Assembly: GCA_964508655.1 (NCBI GenBank)
Contig: CAZDUO010000129.1
Span: forward strand, 1-6,483
Length of the DNA stretch: 6,483 bases
Direction of reading: 5' to 3'
Origin: VBAS01 sp964508655
GTDB taxonomy: Bacteria > Bacteroidota > Bacteroidia > Chitinophagales > Chitinophagaceae
In this document: piece after piece, positions 1 to 5,633 of the stretch
Layout: the number at the start of each line of letters is the position of its first letter
Position numbering within the stretch: position 1 is the first letter of the stretch
Translations under genes and position numbers: made by a program
Notes under the pieces: model-generated
The model's database searches: none
What the model saw: the letters and a program-made list of their open reading frames with translations, nothing else
What the model was told of the DNA's origin: nothing

Positions 1-239
1 ACCTGGAAAATGGTAAGCAGGAAGGCCAGCATAGGGCCGAATAGAATCAGCAGGTTAATATTCCAGCCCAGTGACTCCTTGATTCCCCAGCTTTCAAGGG
101 TCGGGGCCAGTGAGTCAAATGGTCCGTCAATACCGAACCCGTATTTCAAAACGGCAATCAGGATAAACCAGGCGGTGGGCAGTGCCAGCATCAAGGCCAG
201 CACAGTGAGCCCGTCACTTTTAAATGATGTTGTTTTCAT
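1..239 (-). CDS. Membrane protein of unknown function, 3' end cut by window edge
   Basis: An open minus-strand frame begins at the ATG at 239-237 and runs off the left edge with 79 complete codons. The visible protein starts MKTTSFKSDGLTVLALMLAL. It has one hydrophobic helix at about residues 11-31, a polar stretch with GIDGPFDSLAP and a SWGIKESLGWN segment, and a second helix from about residue 61 (LLILFGPMLAFLLTIF). It is therefore an integral membrane protein with at least two segments. It lies 54 bp downstream of the winged-helix regulator on the same strand and is probably co-transcribed with it. No Shine-Dalgarno sequence is visible; an ATG ten bases upstream is out of frame. I do not recognise a named family, and no function is assigned. 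The coding call is supported by the uninterrupted frame, the coherent hydrophobic pattern and the operon context. Confidence 0.8.
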   Translation of the reverse strand, partial: MKTTSFKSDGLTVLALMLALPTAWFILIAVLKYGFGIDGPFDSLAPTLESWGIKESLGWNINLLILFGPMLAFLLTIFQ

Positions 240-293
240 GATTATTCATTTTAAAATTCAAAAAGCACTTTCGCCAAAGCAGCTGTATAAAAA

Positions 294-593
294 TTATTTT
301 ACCCCCTTTATCATACTCTCCAGGGCTGTAATGTGTTCAGTAAATGCCTTTTCGCCAGCCTTGGTTACAGAATAAGTAGTATTTGTTTTTTTTCCGATAA
401 ATCCTTTCTTTACCCTGATGTACCCGTTCTCTTCCAGGTTCAGCAGGTGGGTGGCCAGGTTTCCGTCCGTCACCTCCAGCATCTGTTTCAGGTCATTAAA
501 ATTCACCTCCTCATTCACCATCAGTATGCTCATGATGCCGAGGCGAATGCGGTTGTCAAAAATTTTATTTAAACCAACGATTGGATTTTTCAT
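294..593 (-). CDS. Winged helix-turn-helix transcriptional regulator (HTH_34/ArsR-MarR-like)
   Basis: This 99-residue protein is almost entirely one winged-helix DNA-binding domain. Residues 1-28 form the first helices (a GLNKIFDNRIRLGIMSIL segment). Residues 31-40 (NFNDLKQMLE) are the positioning helix, about 42-58 (TDGNLATHLLNLEENGY) the recognition helix, and 60-73 a Lys/Gly-rich wing (VKKGFIGKKTNTTY). The C-terminal helix, about 77-95, likely mediates dimerisation. The TDGNLATHLLNLEENGY segment and total length fit the small stand-alone regulators of Pfam HTH_34, common in Bacteroidota. There is no ligand-binding domain and no obvious metal-binding Cys cluster, so the signal is unknown. 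It sits between two membrane-protein genes on the same strand, which suggests it controls this cluster. The palindromic array at 1354-1376 is the obvious candidate target (inference). The ATG at 593 directly follows a G-rich repeat. Confidence 0.93.
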   Translation of the reverse strand: MKNPIVGLNKIFDNRIRLGIMSILMVNEEVNFNDLKQMLEVTDGNLATHLLNLEENGYIRVKKGFIGKKTNTTYSVTKAGEKAFTEHITALESMIKGVK

Positions 594-623
594 GCCCCTG
601 ACCCCTAAAGGGGAATTTTGAAA
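594..623. repeat. REP-like GC-rich palindromic repeat abutting the regulator start
   Basis: The intergenic DNA upstream of the regulator holds CCCCT-AA-AGGGG (602-613), a 5-bp inverted repeat. It is flanked by another C4 tract at 595-598 and an AATTTTGAAA tail at 614-623. On the minus strand this reads as a C4 tract followed by two G4 tracts, the last one base away from the ATG. From memory, sequences of the form 'CCCCTGACCCCTAAAGGGGA' recur between genes in many Chitinophagaceae and Flavobacteriia genomes as REP-like elements. Only one copy is in this window, so its repeat status rests on recall. It could also form a small hairpin that affects translation of the regulator. Confidence 0.5.
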
Positions 624-661
624 TGTTCTTTATTAAATATTCTTCCTCCTGCTTAATATTA

Positions 662-1351
662 TTATTTGAAGTATTCTTTCGGAATAGCAGAATTTCTTTC
701 ATATTTATACCACATTATAAAGCCATACACGATGTGCAGCACCCCAAAACCTGCTGCCCAGAAATAAAGCCCATAACCCGGCCATTGCGTATTTATTAGT
801 CCAAGAATAATCTGGCAGAACCCGAGGTAACGGATGTCAGTCAATGTATACTTGCTTGCATTTACAAGCGCTAATCCATAAAACACTAAGCAGGCCGGCG
901 AAATGAATTTCCACTCATTGTACTGATACATGGCCAGTATAAACAACCCGCCCGTTGCCAATGGTATCAGCAGATTTATTGTCAGCCGTTTTGATGTCAG
1001 ATCCCATACCGGGAGTTTATTATGCCTTGCCTTACGCCAGGTAAAATAAAAAGAAGAAATCCACGCTGCAGCCAGTACAGCCAGCGCTATTACCAGCAGG
1101 CGAAGTTTTAAGTGCTGAAAATCTTCACCGGCAAAGCCTCCCCTGTTGTTGTAATCATTATAATAGAGGGCAATTTCTTTTGCAGCAAACCAGGCTCCTG
1201 CCAGGGCACAGATACCCGCTGCCACGCCGCTCAGCCCGCTGAGCGAGATGAACCGGGATGACCGCTCCATCATGCGTTTTATATCCTGTATTGACTCGAG
1301 AGATTGTTGGCCGCCCTGCTGACCGGGCTGAACAAGGTTTTGGTCGTCCAT
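662..1351 (-). CDS. Six-helix integral membrane protein of unknown function
   Basis: This is a 229-residue protein. A soluble Gln-rich N-terminus (residues 1-33; QPGQQGGQQ followed by an amphipathic IQDIKRMMERSSRF) precedes about six hydrophobic segments at roughly 34-55, 84-106, 124-142, 148-165, 174-189 and 193-213. The tail is short and charged (YKYERNSAIPKEYFK). The SSRFISLSGLSGVAAG entry into the first helix resembles a group of uncharacterised Bacteroidota membrane proteins usually encoded just before a small winged-helix regulator. I cannot name a biochemical function. It is the first gene of a leftward cluster, with its stop 68 bp before the regulator start. Its ATG at 1351 is the first possible start after the candidate promoter and operator at 1354-1401. 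No Shine-Dalgarno sequence is visible. Confidence 0.85.
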   Translation of the reverse strand: MDDQNLVQPGQQGGQQSLESIQDIKRMMERSSRFISLSGLSGVAAGICALAGAWFAAKEIALYYNDYNNRGGFAGEDFQHLKLRLLVIALAVLAAAWISSFYFTWRKARHNKLPVWDLTSKRLTINLLIPLATGGLFILAMYQYNEWKFISPACLVFYGLALVNASKYTLTDIRYLGFCQIILGLINTQWPGYGLYFWAAGFGVLHIVYGFIMWYKYERNSAIPKEYFK

Positions 1352-1353
1352 AA

Positions 1354-1376
1354 AAAGTACTTTGAACTACAAAGTA
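1354..1376. promoter_or_regulatory. Candidate operator: overlapping palindromes with three half-sites
   Basis: Two symmetric elements overlap just upstream of the 662-1351 gene. AAAGTACTTT (1354-1363) is a perfect 10-bp palindrome. TACTTTG-AACTA-CAAAGTA (1358-1376) is an inverted repeat with 7-bp perfect arms and a 5-bp spacer. Together they give AAAGTA half-sites at 1354 and 1371 in one orientation, 17 bp apart, and one reversed half-site at 1358. The array overlaps the best candidate -7 region for leftward transcription and ends three bases before the start codon, which suits a repressor. Binding by the winged-helix regulator encoded in the cluster is inference. Confidence 0.5.
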
Positions 1377-1401
1377 GAATCATTTTCCCCGCATTTCCAA
1401 A
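1370..1401 (-). promoter_or_regulatory. Candidate promoter of the leftward membrane protein/regulator cluster
   Basis: Read on the minus strand, TTTG (1401-1398) is followed after 21 bases by TACTTTG (1376-1370). This resembles the Bacteroidota promoter pattern TTG-N19-21-TAnnTTTG, but the -7 box lacks one of the two spacer bases. Transcription would start a few bases before the ATG at 1351, inside the palindromic array. An alternative -7 box with one mismatch, TTTATTTG, lies further upstream. No experimental start is known. Confidence 0.35.
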
Positions 1402-1413
1402 TAAAAAATAGCA

Positions 1414-1429
1414 GGCAGCAGACGCTGCC
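1414..1429. other. GC-rich hairpin between divergent genes
   Basis: GGCAGC-AGAC-GCTGCC gives a 6-bp perfect stem with a 4-base loop in the 128-bp divergent region. Read leftward it is followed by TGC and then TATTTTTTATTT, which resembles an intrinsic terminator. No gene on the minus strand ends here. It may block antisense transcription coming from the right or bind a protein; it could also be chance. It lies between the two opposing promoter candidates. Confidence 0.3.
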
Positions 1430-1464
1430 CGGTAAATTAACGGGCTGATAAATAGTTATCCTGC

Positions 1465-1472
1465 TACTTTTG
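1465..1472 (+). promoter_or_regulatory. TAnnTTTG -7 box for the DUF5686 gene
   Basis: TACTTTTG is a perfect match to the Bacteroidota -7 consensus TAnnTTTG. It ends 7 bases before the ATG at 1480, so the transcript should begin at or within a few bases of the start codon. No clear TTG is seen at the expected -33 position. There is no room for a ribosome binding site, so a leaderless or nearly leaderless mRNA is implied. Confidence 0.55.
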
Positions 1473-1479
1473 CAGTAAT

Positions 1480-3963
1480 ATGGCGAATTACCGGTTGAAA
1501 ATTTCCTTATCCCTGTTGATTCTTGTTTTGCTTTATGCCGCTGCCGACGGCCAACGGAAAATTATTAGCGGAATTATAAAAGATTCTCACAGCGAAGAAC
1601 GGATACCCTTTGCTTCCGTTCAGTTTATGAACACTACCACCGGAAAGCTTTCCGACTCGGCCGGCGCTTTTGCTTTTTATTTAAGCCATTGGCCTTCCGA
1701 TACGCTGCTGATAACCTGCGTGGGTTACCAGCCTTACAAACTATTTATCCCATCCTCAAAAGATTCCGTGCAAATTGAAATCATCATGGAGCGGGGCACT
1801 TTTCTTGAAGGAGCAAAAGTGAAGTCGAAAGTGAACAAGGGATTATTCCTGTGGCGGAAAATAGTGGAAAACAAACCCCGTAATGATAAATTCAGGTTTG
1901 ATAATTTTTCTTACGAGGTTTACAACAAGCTGGAAGTTGATATCAAGAATATCAACTTTAACCGGTTTTCAAAGTTTAAACCGCTGAAGCCGGTAACCGA
2001 TCTTATCACCGGTAATATTGATACATCCGAAGGGCTTCCCTTTCTGCCCACATATCTTACCGAGGCACTGTCGGATTATTATTACCAGAAAAAACCGTTG
2101 AAGCGCCGTGAAGTGATCAAGGCAGTAAATACCAATGGCATAAAAAATGAGAGCATCATCCAGTTTCTCGGCAGCATGGACCAGAATGTGAATGTTTATA
2201 ACAACTTTATCCCGGTAATGAACAAGCTGTTTATAAGCCCGGCCAGTGATAATGGTGATGTATATTACAATTACCGGGTACTGGATACGCAGGTGGTAAA
2301 TAAAAACCGGTATTACCATCTTGTATTTACACCGAAACGCCGCGGCGAAAACACGTTTGAAGGTGATTGCTGGGTGCATGCCGGCACATATGCCATTCAG
2401 AAGATGAACTTGCGGCTGGGTAAAGACGCCAATGTGAATTTCCTGGAAACACTTTCGCTTATACAGGAATACCGGCTGCTGGACGATTCTGCAACCTGGT
2501 TCCTATCAAAAGACAAATTTGTAGCCGATATAACGCCGGTGGGTAAAGAAAACCTCGGGTTCATTGGCCGCAAAACAACCACCTATAAAAATATAGTGGT
2601 AAACGATAACAGCGTGGTAAATGAACTGGGTAAAAACAAAATCCTCGAAGAAGTAATCACCCTGCCGGAAGCTCCGAAAAAAGAAAAAGAATTCTGGACC
2701 GCAGCCCGTCACGAGGAGCTTACAAAGAATGAAAGGGGCATTATTAAAATGATTGACACCCTGACAAATGCCCCTGTTTTCAAAAAATTCACCAATACAC
2801 TCAACTTTATAGCTACGGGTTACCTCAATACCGGCAACTACCAGTTAGGTCCCTGGTTCAACTGGATTACCGGTAATGCATGGGAAGGATTCCGTGTCCG
2901 GTTCGACCTGGGCACCAATTACCGGTTTGATAAAAAATTCTGGTGGCATACTTATCTTGCTTATGGCTTCAAGGACCAGAAAGTAAAAGGCAAGGCTGAA
3001 TTATTTTTTCTTCCTGCAAAACATCCACGCACTTACTTATACGGTTCCTATACAAATGATCTTGATTTTGGCCAGAGCTATTACGGCGAAGTGACCAGTG
3101 ATAACATTTTTGCACTGGCTATACGCAAATCAGGCATTCCTATTAAGTTTATGAAGATTGATGAAAAGCGGTTTGAATTTTTCCACGAAACAAAAAGCGG
3201 TTTTTCGGGGCTGCTGGCAACAGTGCATAAGCAATTCAACCCGCTGCAGAATATTCCACCGAAAGATTCTTTTGCCATTGACGGCGCCAAACCGTTGCGT
3301 ACTTTTGAACTCTCATTGCGTTTACGATTTGCCTATCTTGAAAAATTCCTGGAGAATAATTTTTTCCGCACCAGCCTGGGCAGTCCTTATCCAATCCCGG
3401 AGTTCCGAGTTACGAAAGGAATTTCCGGCATTGGCAAAAGCGCTTACAACTACACCAAGCTCTCAGCCAGCGTTACCGATTTTATAAAAATTCCGCCGTA
3501 TGGCAACATTGAGTTTTATGTATATGGGGGCAAAACATACGGCACATTACCCTACACTTTTCTTGATATTGCGCCCGGCAATGAATTACACTATTATAAC
3601 AAGTATGCATTCAGCCTGATGAATAAATATGAATTCATTCATGATAAATATGCCGGCATCACTTTCGAGCACAATGTCGGTAACGGGCTGTTTCGCTTTA
3701 TTCCCAAGCTGAAGTTCCGCCAGTTTTATACCGTCAAAACGCTCTGGGGTAGCCTGGGCGAAGCAAACAAAGCGCTAAACTTTAAACCCGGTTACGATTT
3801 TCAAACACTCGACGGTAAAGCGTATCTCGAACTAGGCACCGGCATTGATAATATTCTCCGCGTCATCCGTCTCGATTTTGTGTGGCGGGTGCTGCCTACA
3901 CCATTGCCAAAAGAAACGAGCAGAAGGTTTGGTGTATTTGGCAGCTTCCGGTTGACGTTTTGA
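1480..3963 (+). CDS. DUF5686 outer-membrane protein with carboxypeptidase-regulatory-like domain
   Basis: This 827-residue protein begins with a signal peptide (about residues 1-25, hydrophobic core SLSLLILVLLYAAA, ending near DGQ). A CarboxypepD_reg-like beta-sandwich follows at about 27-110, with the typical GIIKDSHSEERIPFASV start, the G-FAF turn and the LLITCVGYQ strand. The rest matches DUF5686: a periplasmic part to about residue 430, then about 400 residues rich in alternating aromatic and polar residues. It ends in GSFRLTF-stop, the terminal Phe being typical of outer-membrane beta-barrels. The N-terminal domain is shared with TonB-dependent SusC-like proteins, but I see no plug or TonB box, so transport is not implied; the family function is unknown. 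Length is usual for the family and the frame is intact. It is probably monocistronic: the next gene starts 438 bp later. No other Met fits the signal peptide, which fixes the start at 1480. Confidence 0.93.
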   Translation: MANYRLKISLSLLILVLLYAAADGQRKIISGIIKDSHSEERIPFASVQFMNTTTGKLSDSAGAFAFYLSHWPSDTLLITCVGYQPYKLFIPSSKDSVQIEIIMERGTFLEGAKVKSKVNKGLFLWRKIVENKPRNDKFRFDNFSYEVYNKLEVDIKNINFNRFSKFKPLKPVTDLITGNIDTSEGLPFLPTYLTEALSDYYYQKKPLKRREVIKAVNTNGIKNESIIQFLGSMDQNVNVYNNFIPVMNKLFISPASDNGDVYYNYRVLDTQVVNKNRYYHLVFTPKRRGENTFEGDCWVHAGTYAIQKMNLRLGKDANVNFLETLSLIQEYRLLDDSATWFLSKDKFVADITPVGKENLGFIGRKTTTYKNIVVNDNSVVNELGKNKILEEVITLPEAPKKEKEFWTAARHEELTKNERGIIKMIDTLTNAPVFKKFTNTLNFIATGYLNTGNYQLGPWFNWITGNAWEGFRVRFDLGTNYRFDKKFWWHTYLAYGFKDQKVKGKAELFFLPAKHPRTYLYGSYTNDLDFGQSYYGEVTSDNIFALAIRKSGIPIKFMKIDEKRFEFFHETKSGFSGLLATVHKQFNPLQNIPPKDSFAIDGAKPLRTFELSLRLRFAYLEKFLENNFFRTSLGSPYPIPEFRVTKGISGIGKSAYNYTKLSASVTDFIKIPPYGNIEFYVYGGKTYGTLPYTFLDIAPGNELHYYNKYAFSLMNKYEFIHDKYAGITFEHNVGNGLFRFIPKLKFRQFYTVKTLWGSLGEANKALNFKPGYDFQTLDGKAYLELGTGIDNILRVIRLDFVWRVLPTPLPKETSRRFGVFGSFRLTF

Positions 3964-4257
3964 TTATATTTTCAAAATTACCCCCGGGCTTATATTAGCA
4001 GTCATATACTTTATAAGAAACCCTGGCAGACTGTATTGCTATCAAAAACCAGGAATATCCTGCTTGTCTTTTCAGATTTCATCATCTCTTAATCCTGCTC
4101 CAATAGGTCACTTACTGCTTATGATTAAACTCATATTTTTCCTTGTAGAAGAATCTTTATTAAAAGATAAACATGTCGCCGAATTTTTAAGGTTATTACT
4201 GCTTTCATTTTAAATTCATAAGCCTCCGGCAGTTTGTAACCTGAAAGAGGTGAAAAG

Positions 4258-4288
4258 AAAAAAACCAGGAAAAATTTTTCCCTCCTGG
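4258..4288 (-). repeat. Inverted repeat with terminator-like layout on the minus strand
   Basis: GGAAAAATTTTTCC (4268-4281) is a perfect 14-bp palindrome. It lies inside a larger inverted repeat, CCAGGA (4265-4270) and TCCTGG (4283-4288). Read leftward, the stem is followed at once by seven T (complement of 4258-4264), like an intrinsic terminator, but no leftward gene is seen to its right. Read rightward, there is no T-run. It may be an insulator against antisense transcription or a protein-binding site. Confidence 0.35.
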
Positions 4289-4290
4289 AT

Positions 4291-4304
4291 ATGACAAAAG
4301 TCAT
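4291..4304. promoter_or_regulatory. Candidate Crp/Fnr-family operator
   Basis: ATGAC-AAAA-GTCAT is a perfect 5-bp inverted repeat with a 4-bp spacer. This has the geometry and core of Fnr/DNR-type sites (TTGAC-N4-GTCAA or TTGAT-N4-ATCAA). It is centred about 104 bp before the start of the heme-lipoprotein gene. Such regulators respond to oxygen or nitric oxide, which would suit a heme-protein operon. No regulator of this family is encoded in the window, so the link is inference. Confidence 0.4.
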
Positions 4305-4320
4305 TATCGAATAATCCCAA

Positions 4321-4336
4321 TGTCATACAACTGTCA
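4321..4336 (+). repeat. TGTCA direct repeat upstream of the heme operon
   Basis: TGTCA occurs at 4321-4325 and 4332-4336, an 11-bp period, about one helical turn. On the opposite strand these read TGACA, also present at 4292-4296 in the adjacent palindrome. Three TGACA cores within 45 bp may form a composite binding region. The motif is short, so chance is possible. Confidence 0.3.
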
Positions 4337-4352
4337 CAAAGGAGCGAATAAC

Positions 4353-4385
4353 TTGCCCCGGATTAAAAAGCAAAAAATATTTTTC
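4353..4385 (+). promoter_or_regulatory. Weak candidate promoter for the heme-protein operon
   Basis: TTG (4353-4355) is followed after 22 bases by TATTTTTC (4378-4385), one mismatch from TAnnTTTG. The spacing is one base longer than usual. Transcription would start near 4391, about 11 bases before the ATG. An alternative -7 box, TAACTTG at 4349-4355, lacks one base. Neither is strong, which would be consistent with an activator-dependent promoter. Confidence 0.3.
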
Positions 4386-4401
4386 AATAAAACCCTGGTA
4401 T

Positions 4402-5598
4402 ATGAAACTCGTAAAATCAAAACTCGTATGGGTGATCAGTACCATTATATTACTGCTGGGTTACGTTATCAGCTGCACAAAAGACGACCAGGTACTTGAT
4501 ATACCCCAACCCATCAACAGTTCCACTGACCTTGTATCGGTTAAAGTAACAACAGCACCTGCAATTGACGGCACCATTGATGCCTTGTGGGAAAACGCTC
4601 CCAAACTTCAATTCAGTACAACCGTACCTGAAGTAACAGGTGATGTTTTCAGGGGCTATACAGGAAACATCATCCCTTCTGTTACATTGCGCTCGGCTTA
4701 CGACAACAACAATATTTATTTTCTTGCCGAGTGGACTGACCCCACCCAGTCATTAACTCGCCAGCCCTGGTATTTCGACCCGGCAACACAAAAATGGGCG
4801 CAGGAAAGCGGAACATTCACATTTAGTTCCAGCGGGGCCATTACAAGACTACCCTTTTACGAAGATAAATTAGCCATGTTATGGAATATCAATAACTCAG
4901 TAACCGGGTGGAATAATGGCACCTGTTATAAATCCTGCCACACCGGGTTGCCTGCCTCCGATGGTTCAAGCCGTCACTTCACAAATTACCCGACAGAAAA
5001 AATTGATATGTGGCACTGGAAGACTGTTCGGGGCGGTGTAAACGGCGGTTTTCAATTTGATGACCAATACCAGAACAATACTTATCCTAACGGAAGATTC
5101 AGTGATGCCGGTGCCGGTGCATACACTGACAATAAACAAACTTTGCAAGTAAACGGATCAACCGCTTCAGTACCAAAATATATAATCCCCGGCAAAACCA
5201 ATTACGGATGGATATTAGGATCTGAAACTACAGATGGTTCAGCCAAAACGGTAACTGCCGTATCAGCAACAGGTGTACTTACACTAAGTGACGGAACTAC
5301 TATTGATCCGAACATTGGAACCGATTATCAAAGAGTCGGTGCTGGCGTTGGACCAAAAGCCATCCCCGGCATTATTATTACATCATATAGTGGCAGCCGC
5401 GGAGATATTGCCTGTAAATCAACTTATACAAATGGCGGCTGGATATTGGAATTTAAAAGGGCCTTAAACACTGGTGACAATGCTTATGATATTGACTTTT
5501 CATCCTTGTCTGATCAGTATTTTGGTTTTGCCATTTTTGAAAATGCACAAATAGCCCATTCCATAAAACCCAACCTGATTTTAAAATTCAGGAAATAA
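4402..5598 (+). CDS. Ethylbenzene dehydrogenase-related heme-binding lipoprotein with CxxxCH motif
   Basis: This 398-residue protein has a lipoprotein signal peptide ending in YVIS-C, lipidated at Cys25. It is followed by CTKDDQ, resembling the surface lipoprotein export signal (K-D/E-D/E) of Bacteroidota. The body resembles the ethylbenzene dehydrogenase-related domain (EB_dh, the heme-binding gamma-subunit fold). Supporting segments are APAIDGTIDALWENAP (52-67), VTLRSAYDNNNIYFLAEW (94-111), EDKLAMLWNI (154-163), IDMWHWKTVRGG (201-212), FDDQY (219-223), GRFSDAG (231-237) and the C-terminal HSIKPNLILKF. Known family members bind heme b through Met and Lys; Met159 and Lys207 or Lys389 are possible ligands. 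CYKSCH (175-180) is a CxxxCH c-heme-like motif, so heme may also be covalently bound. No catalytic molybdenum or iron-sulfur subunit is encoded nearby. It heads an operon, 35 bp before the next gene. An electron-transfer role is inferred; the substrate is unknown. Confidence 0.85.
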   Translation: MKLVKSKLVWVISTIILLLGYVISCTKDDQVLDIPQPINSSTDLVSVKVTTAPAIDGTIDALWENAPKLQFSTTVPEVTGDVFRGYTGNIIPSVTLRSAYDNNNIYFLAEWTDPTQSLTRQPWYFDPATQKWAQESGTFTFSSSGAITRLPFYEDKLAMLWNINNSVTGWNNGTCYKSCHTGLPASDGSSRHFTNYPTEKIDMWHWKTVRGGVNGGFQFDDQYQNNTYPNGRFSDAGAGAYTDNKQTLQVNGSTASVPKYIIPGKTNYGWILGSETTDGSAKTVTAVSATGVLTLSDGTTIDPNIGTDYQRVGAGVGPKAIPGIIITSYSGSRGDIACKSTYTNGGWILEFKRALNTGDNAYDIDFSSLSDQYFGFAIFENAQIAHSIKPNLILKFRK

Positions 5599-5633
5599 AA
5601 ATAACCCCGTGAGTTAACATCAAAATAAAAATC

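Larger units (their letters stand above)
3964..4401. other. 438-bp AT-rich intergenic region, no gene found
   Basis: No convincing coding frame is seen on either strand; the ATG at 4122 stops after eight codons. I see no tRNA or recognisable riboswitch. No strong terminator follows the DUF5686 stop: CCTGG at 4022 and CCAGG at 4049 could pair over a 22-base loop, without a good T-run. AAAAACCAGGAA occurs twice (4044-4055 and 4260-4271) and AAACCCTGG also occurs twice, near 4018 and 4388. The right half holds the hairpin, the Fnr-type site and the TGTCA repeats listed separately, and so looks regulatory for the heme-protein operon. Confidence 0.7.

Noticed and set aside
10..375. Plus-strand open frame of 121 codons at the left end
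   Set aside because: It lies antisense to the partial membrane protein and the end of the regulator gene, whose translations have clear helix and domain patterns; its own product has no coherent features.
333..621. Two plus-strand open frames opposite the regulator
   Set aside because: They are mirror frames of a clear winged-helix gene, with no domain-like content and no promoter.
1969..2712. Minus-strand open frames inside the DUF5686 gene
   Set aside because: They are shadows of a long, well-supported plus-strand gene; the products are Ile/His/Phe-rich without recognisable motifs.
3081..3487. Overlapping plus- and minus-strand frames in the barrel part of DUF5686
   Set aside because: They are out of frame with the intact gene; no frameshift is needed to explain it, since the main frame runs through to a proper barrel end.
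4022..4053. CCTGG...CCAGG as terminator of the DUF5686 gene
   Set aside because: A 5-bp stem with a 22-base loop and no adjacent T-run is too weak to call a terminator.
4122..4148. Small ORF in the intergenic region
   Set aside because: The ATG at 4122 is followed by a stop after eight codons, with no ribosome binding site or hydrophobic pattern.
4966..5148. Minus-strand frame inside the EB_dh-type gene
   Set aside because: Antisense to a conserved segment of the heme lipoprotein; no supporting features.
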